NCBI GenBank assembly: GCA_029548025.1
Contig: JAKPOE010000069.1
Span: 1-6,314 of the forward strand
Direction of reading: 5' to 3'
Origin: Spirochaetota bacterium
GTDB lineage: Bacteria; Spirochaetota; UBA4802; UB4802
Length of the DNA: 6,314 nucleotides
A program made the translations under genes and the position numbers. Below are positions 5,194-6,314 of the stretch, piece after piece. Each line of letters begins with the position of its first letter. Position 1 is the first letter of the stretch. The notes under the pieces are model-generated. The model saw nothing but the letters and a program-made list of their open reading frames with translations. It had not been told where the DNA came from and ran no database searches.

Positions 5194-6314
5194 ATGGAAC
5201 AAACAACAATAATTATTGCCGGTTTGGGCAGTGCGGGGTTTTCTGCACTTACAACGGTAAAGCGGATTAATCCAAAAGCACGAGTTGTGGTCATTGATCC
5301 AAAAGAAAAGGATATTGTGCATCCATGCGGGTTGCCCTATGCACTGGAAGGGATTGTTAGCTATGAACATCTGAGTCAGGATATCTATCTCAACCGCATG
5401 AATGTTGAAAAGATAACGGGAACGGTTCAATTGGTTGATGCTGCAAATCATAAACTTATTGTTACATCAGGCAACAATGAACAATTGGTAAACTTTGACA
5501 GAGCAATTATTTGTACTGGTTATAAGCCTTTGGTGCCACCCATTGTTAATATCAAAAAATATTATAACAATGGTGTGTATACGCTCTCTTCCGTTCAGGA
5601 TTTGCTTGCTATCAAAAGTGCTTTACACGGTAAACAAAGGGCGCTGGTTATTGGAGCAGGTGCTATTGGTCTTGAAATGGCGTATGCTCTGCAGTCCAAT
5701 GGATTGGAGGTCACTGTCATTGAAGCAAAGGACGTACTGCCCAATGCGCTGGACAGTGATATGGCATCAATAGTGGCAGACTACTGCAAACACAACAATA
5801 TTAATCTTGTAGTACATAATACGGTCAATGCCATTGAAAAAAATAATAATTTCATTGCCATTACCAATGATAAACAGTACAATGCAGATATCATTATTAT
5901 TGCCTGTGGTTTTGCACCCAACTGTGATTGGGCTATTGCCTCATCATTGAAAACATCAAAAGGTGGGGCGATAGTTACTGATAATCTACAGGTTTGCCCT
6001 GATGTATATGCTGCTGGAGATTGTATTGAATGCTGGTCGGTTATTGATAAAAAGCCTTTGCCTGTAAAACTTGCGACATCAGCATACAAGCAGGGTGTTG
6101 TTGCTGCCGAAAATGGTTTGGGCGGAAATTTAGTTTATGCAGGTACGGCCGGTACCTTTGTTACCGTGATAGGCAGTCTGGAGATTGCTGCAACCGGTTT
6201 TTCAACAGATGTGGCAAAAGAACGGGGTTTTTCTGTGATAGCAGGGAAGATAAGTGCTACAGTAAAACCGGAATATTTCCCGTCCAATGAACGATTGACT
6301 ATTAAAGTGCTCTG
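5194..6314 (+). CDS. FAD-dependent pyridine nucleotide-disulfide oxidoreductase, CoA-disulfide reductase / NADH oxidase type (right end cut off)
   Basis: The frame stays open from the ATG at 5194 to the window edge, giving 373 residues; family members usually have about 440-560, so the C-terminal part is missing. FAD binding is shown by GLGSAG (10-15) with acidic D35 closing the second strand, and by DVYAAGDC (270-277). NAD(P)H binding is shown by GAGAIG (154-159); E177 after the second strand favours NADH over NADPH. One redox-active cysteine, C45 in HPCGLPYALEG, sits where CoA-disulfide reductases and NADH oxidases/peroxidases have theirs, unlike the CxxxxC pair of glutathione reductase-like enzymes. 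SAYKQGVVAAEN (296-307) and the start of the dimerisation domain (GTAGTFVTVIGSLEIAATG) follow. The likely role is reduction of CoA disulfide, persulfide/polysulfide or oxygen; sequence alone does not decide. The upstream frame has a stop at 5179, so 5194 is the only ATG choice, although no clear Shine-Dalgarno precedes it. Confidence 0.9.
   Translation, partial: MEQTTIIIAGLGSAGFSALTTVKRINPKARVVVIDPKEKDIVHPCGLPYALEGIVSYEHLSQDIYLNRMNVEKITGTVQLVDAANHKLIVTSGNNEQLVNFDRAIICTGYKPLVPPIVNIKKYYNNGVYTLSSVQDLLAIKSALHGKQRALVIGAGAIGLEMAYALQSNGLEVTVIEAKDVLPNALDSDMASIVADYCKHNNINLVVHNTVNAIEKNNNFIAITNDKQYNADIIIIACGFAPNCDWAIASSLKTSKGGAIVTDNLQVCPDVYAAGDCIECWSVIDKKPLPVKLATSAYKQGVVAAENGLGGNLVYAGTAGTFVTVIGSLEIAATGFSTDVAKERGFSVIAGKISATVKPEYFPSNERLTIKVL

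Noticed and set aside
5122..5451. 109-codon minus-strand frame across the oxidoreductase start
   Set aside because: Antisense to conserved FAD-binding and active-site codons, with no resemblance to a known family.
1..6314. CRISPR array, tRNA, rRNA, or transposase gene
   Set aside because: No regularly spaced repeats, cloverleaf-like or rRNA-like sequence, or transposase motifs were seen on either strand.

Overview
The window is bacterial and gene-dense, at roughly 40% GC judged by hand-counting a few lines. It mixes working accessory genes with gene debris. The proteins (a type I methyltransferase, an MFS_3-type exporter, endonuclease V, a HEPN/MNT pair and a CoA-disulfide-reductase-like flavoprotein) occur across many phyla. 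The decayed fatty-acid beta-oxidation genes point to an organism or ancestor that degraded acyl-CoAs. I cannot name the organism from this stretch.

Layout from left to right. (1) Positions 1-686, minus strand: the N-terminal 228 residues of a type I restriction-modification methyltransferase (HsdM), cut by the window edge. (2) Positions 887-1690, plus strand: remains of a beta-oxidation cluster. First comes the C-terminal end of a 3-hydroxyacyl-CoA dehydrogenase. Next is an in-frame chimera joining the first ~51 residues of an enoyl-CoA hydratase to the N-terminal part of an acyl-CoA synthetase, which ends after an apparent frameshift in an A-run. (3) Positions 1691-3028, minus: an intact 445-residue MFS exporter, tail to tail with the debris. 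(4) Positions 3029-3505: an AT-rich gap between divergent genes, containing two clean palindromes and a probable promoter. (5) Positions 3524-4192, plus: endonuclease V (nfi) with all catalytic residues. (6) Positions 4916-4187, minus: a two-gene HEPN/MNT module (hepT-mntA, type VII toxin-antitoxin) with an 8-nt gene overlap; mntA also overlaps the 3' end of nfi by 6 nt. (7) Position 5194 to the right edge, plus: 373 residues of an FAD/NAD(P) disulfide oxidoreductase with one redox-active cysteine.

The genes do not form one pathway. The HsdM and HEPN/MNT genes are mobile, defence-type cargo. The truncated and fused beta-oxidation genes next to HsdM suggest past deletion or insertion there. 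The hepT-mntA pair is clearly more AT-rich than nfi beside it, consistent with separate acquisition.

The most unusual signal is a short word, (T)GGGGTCAGAGC, present four times in 6.3 kb on both strands. One copy lies at the hydratase/synthetase fusion, one directly before the nfi start codon, and two inside nfi in different reading phases. No self-evident new multi-gene system is visible. This word and the recurring AGTAT-N3-ATACT palindromes are the patterns that ordinary annotation does not explain.
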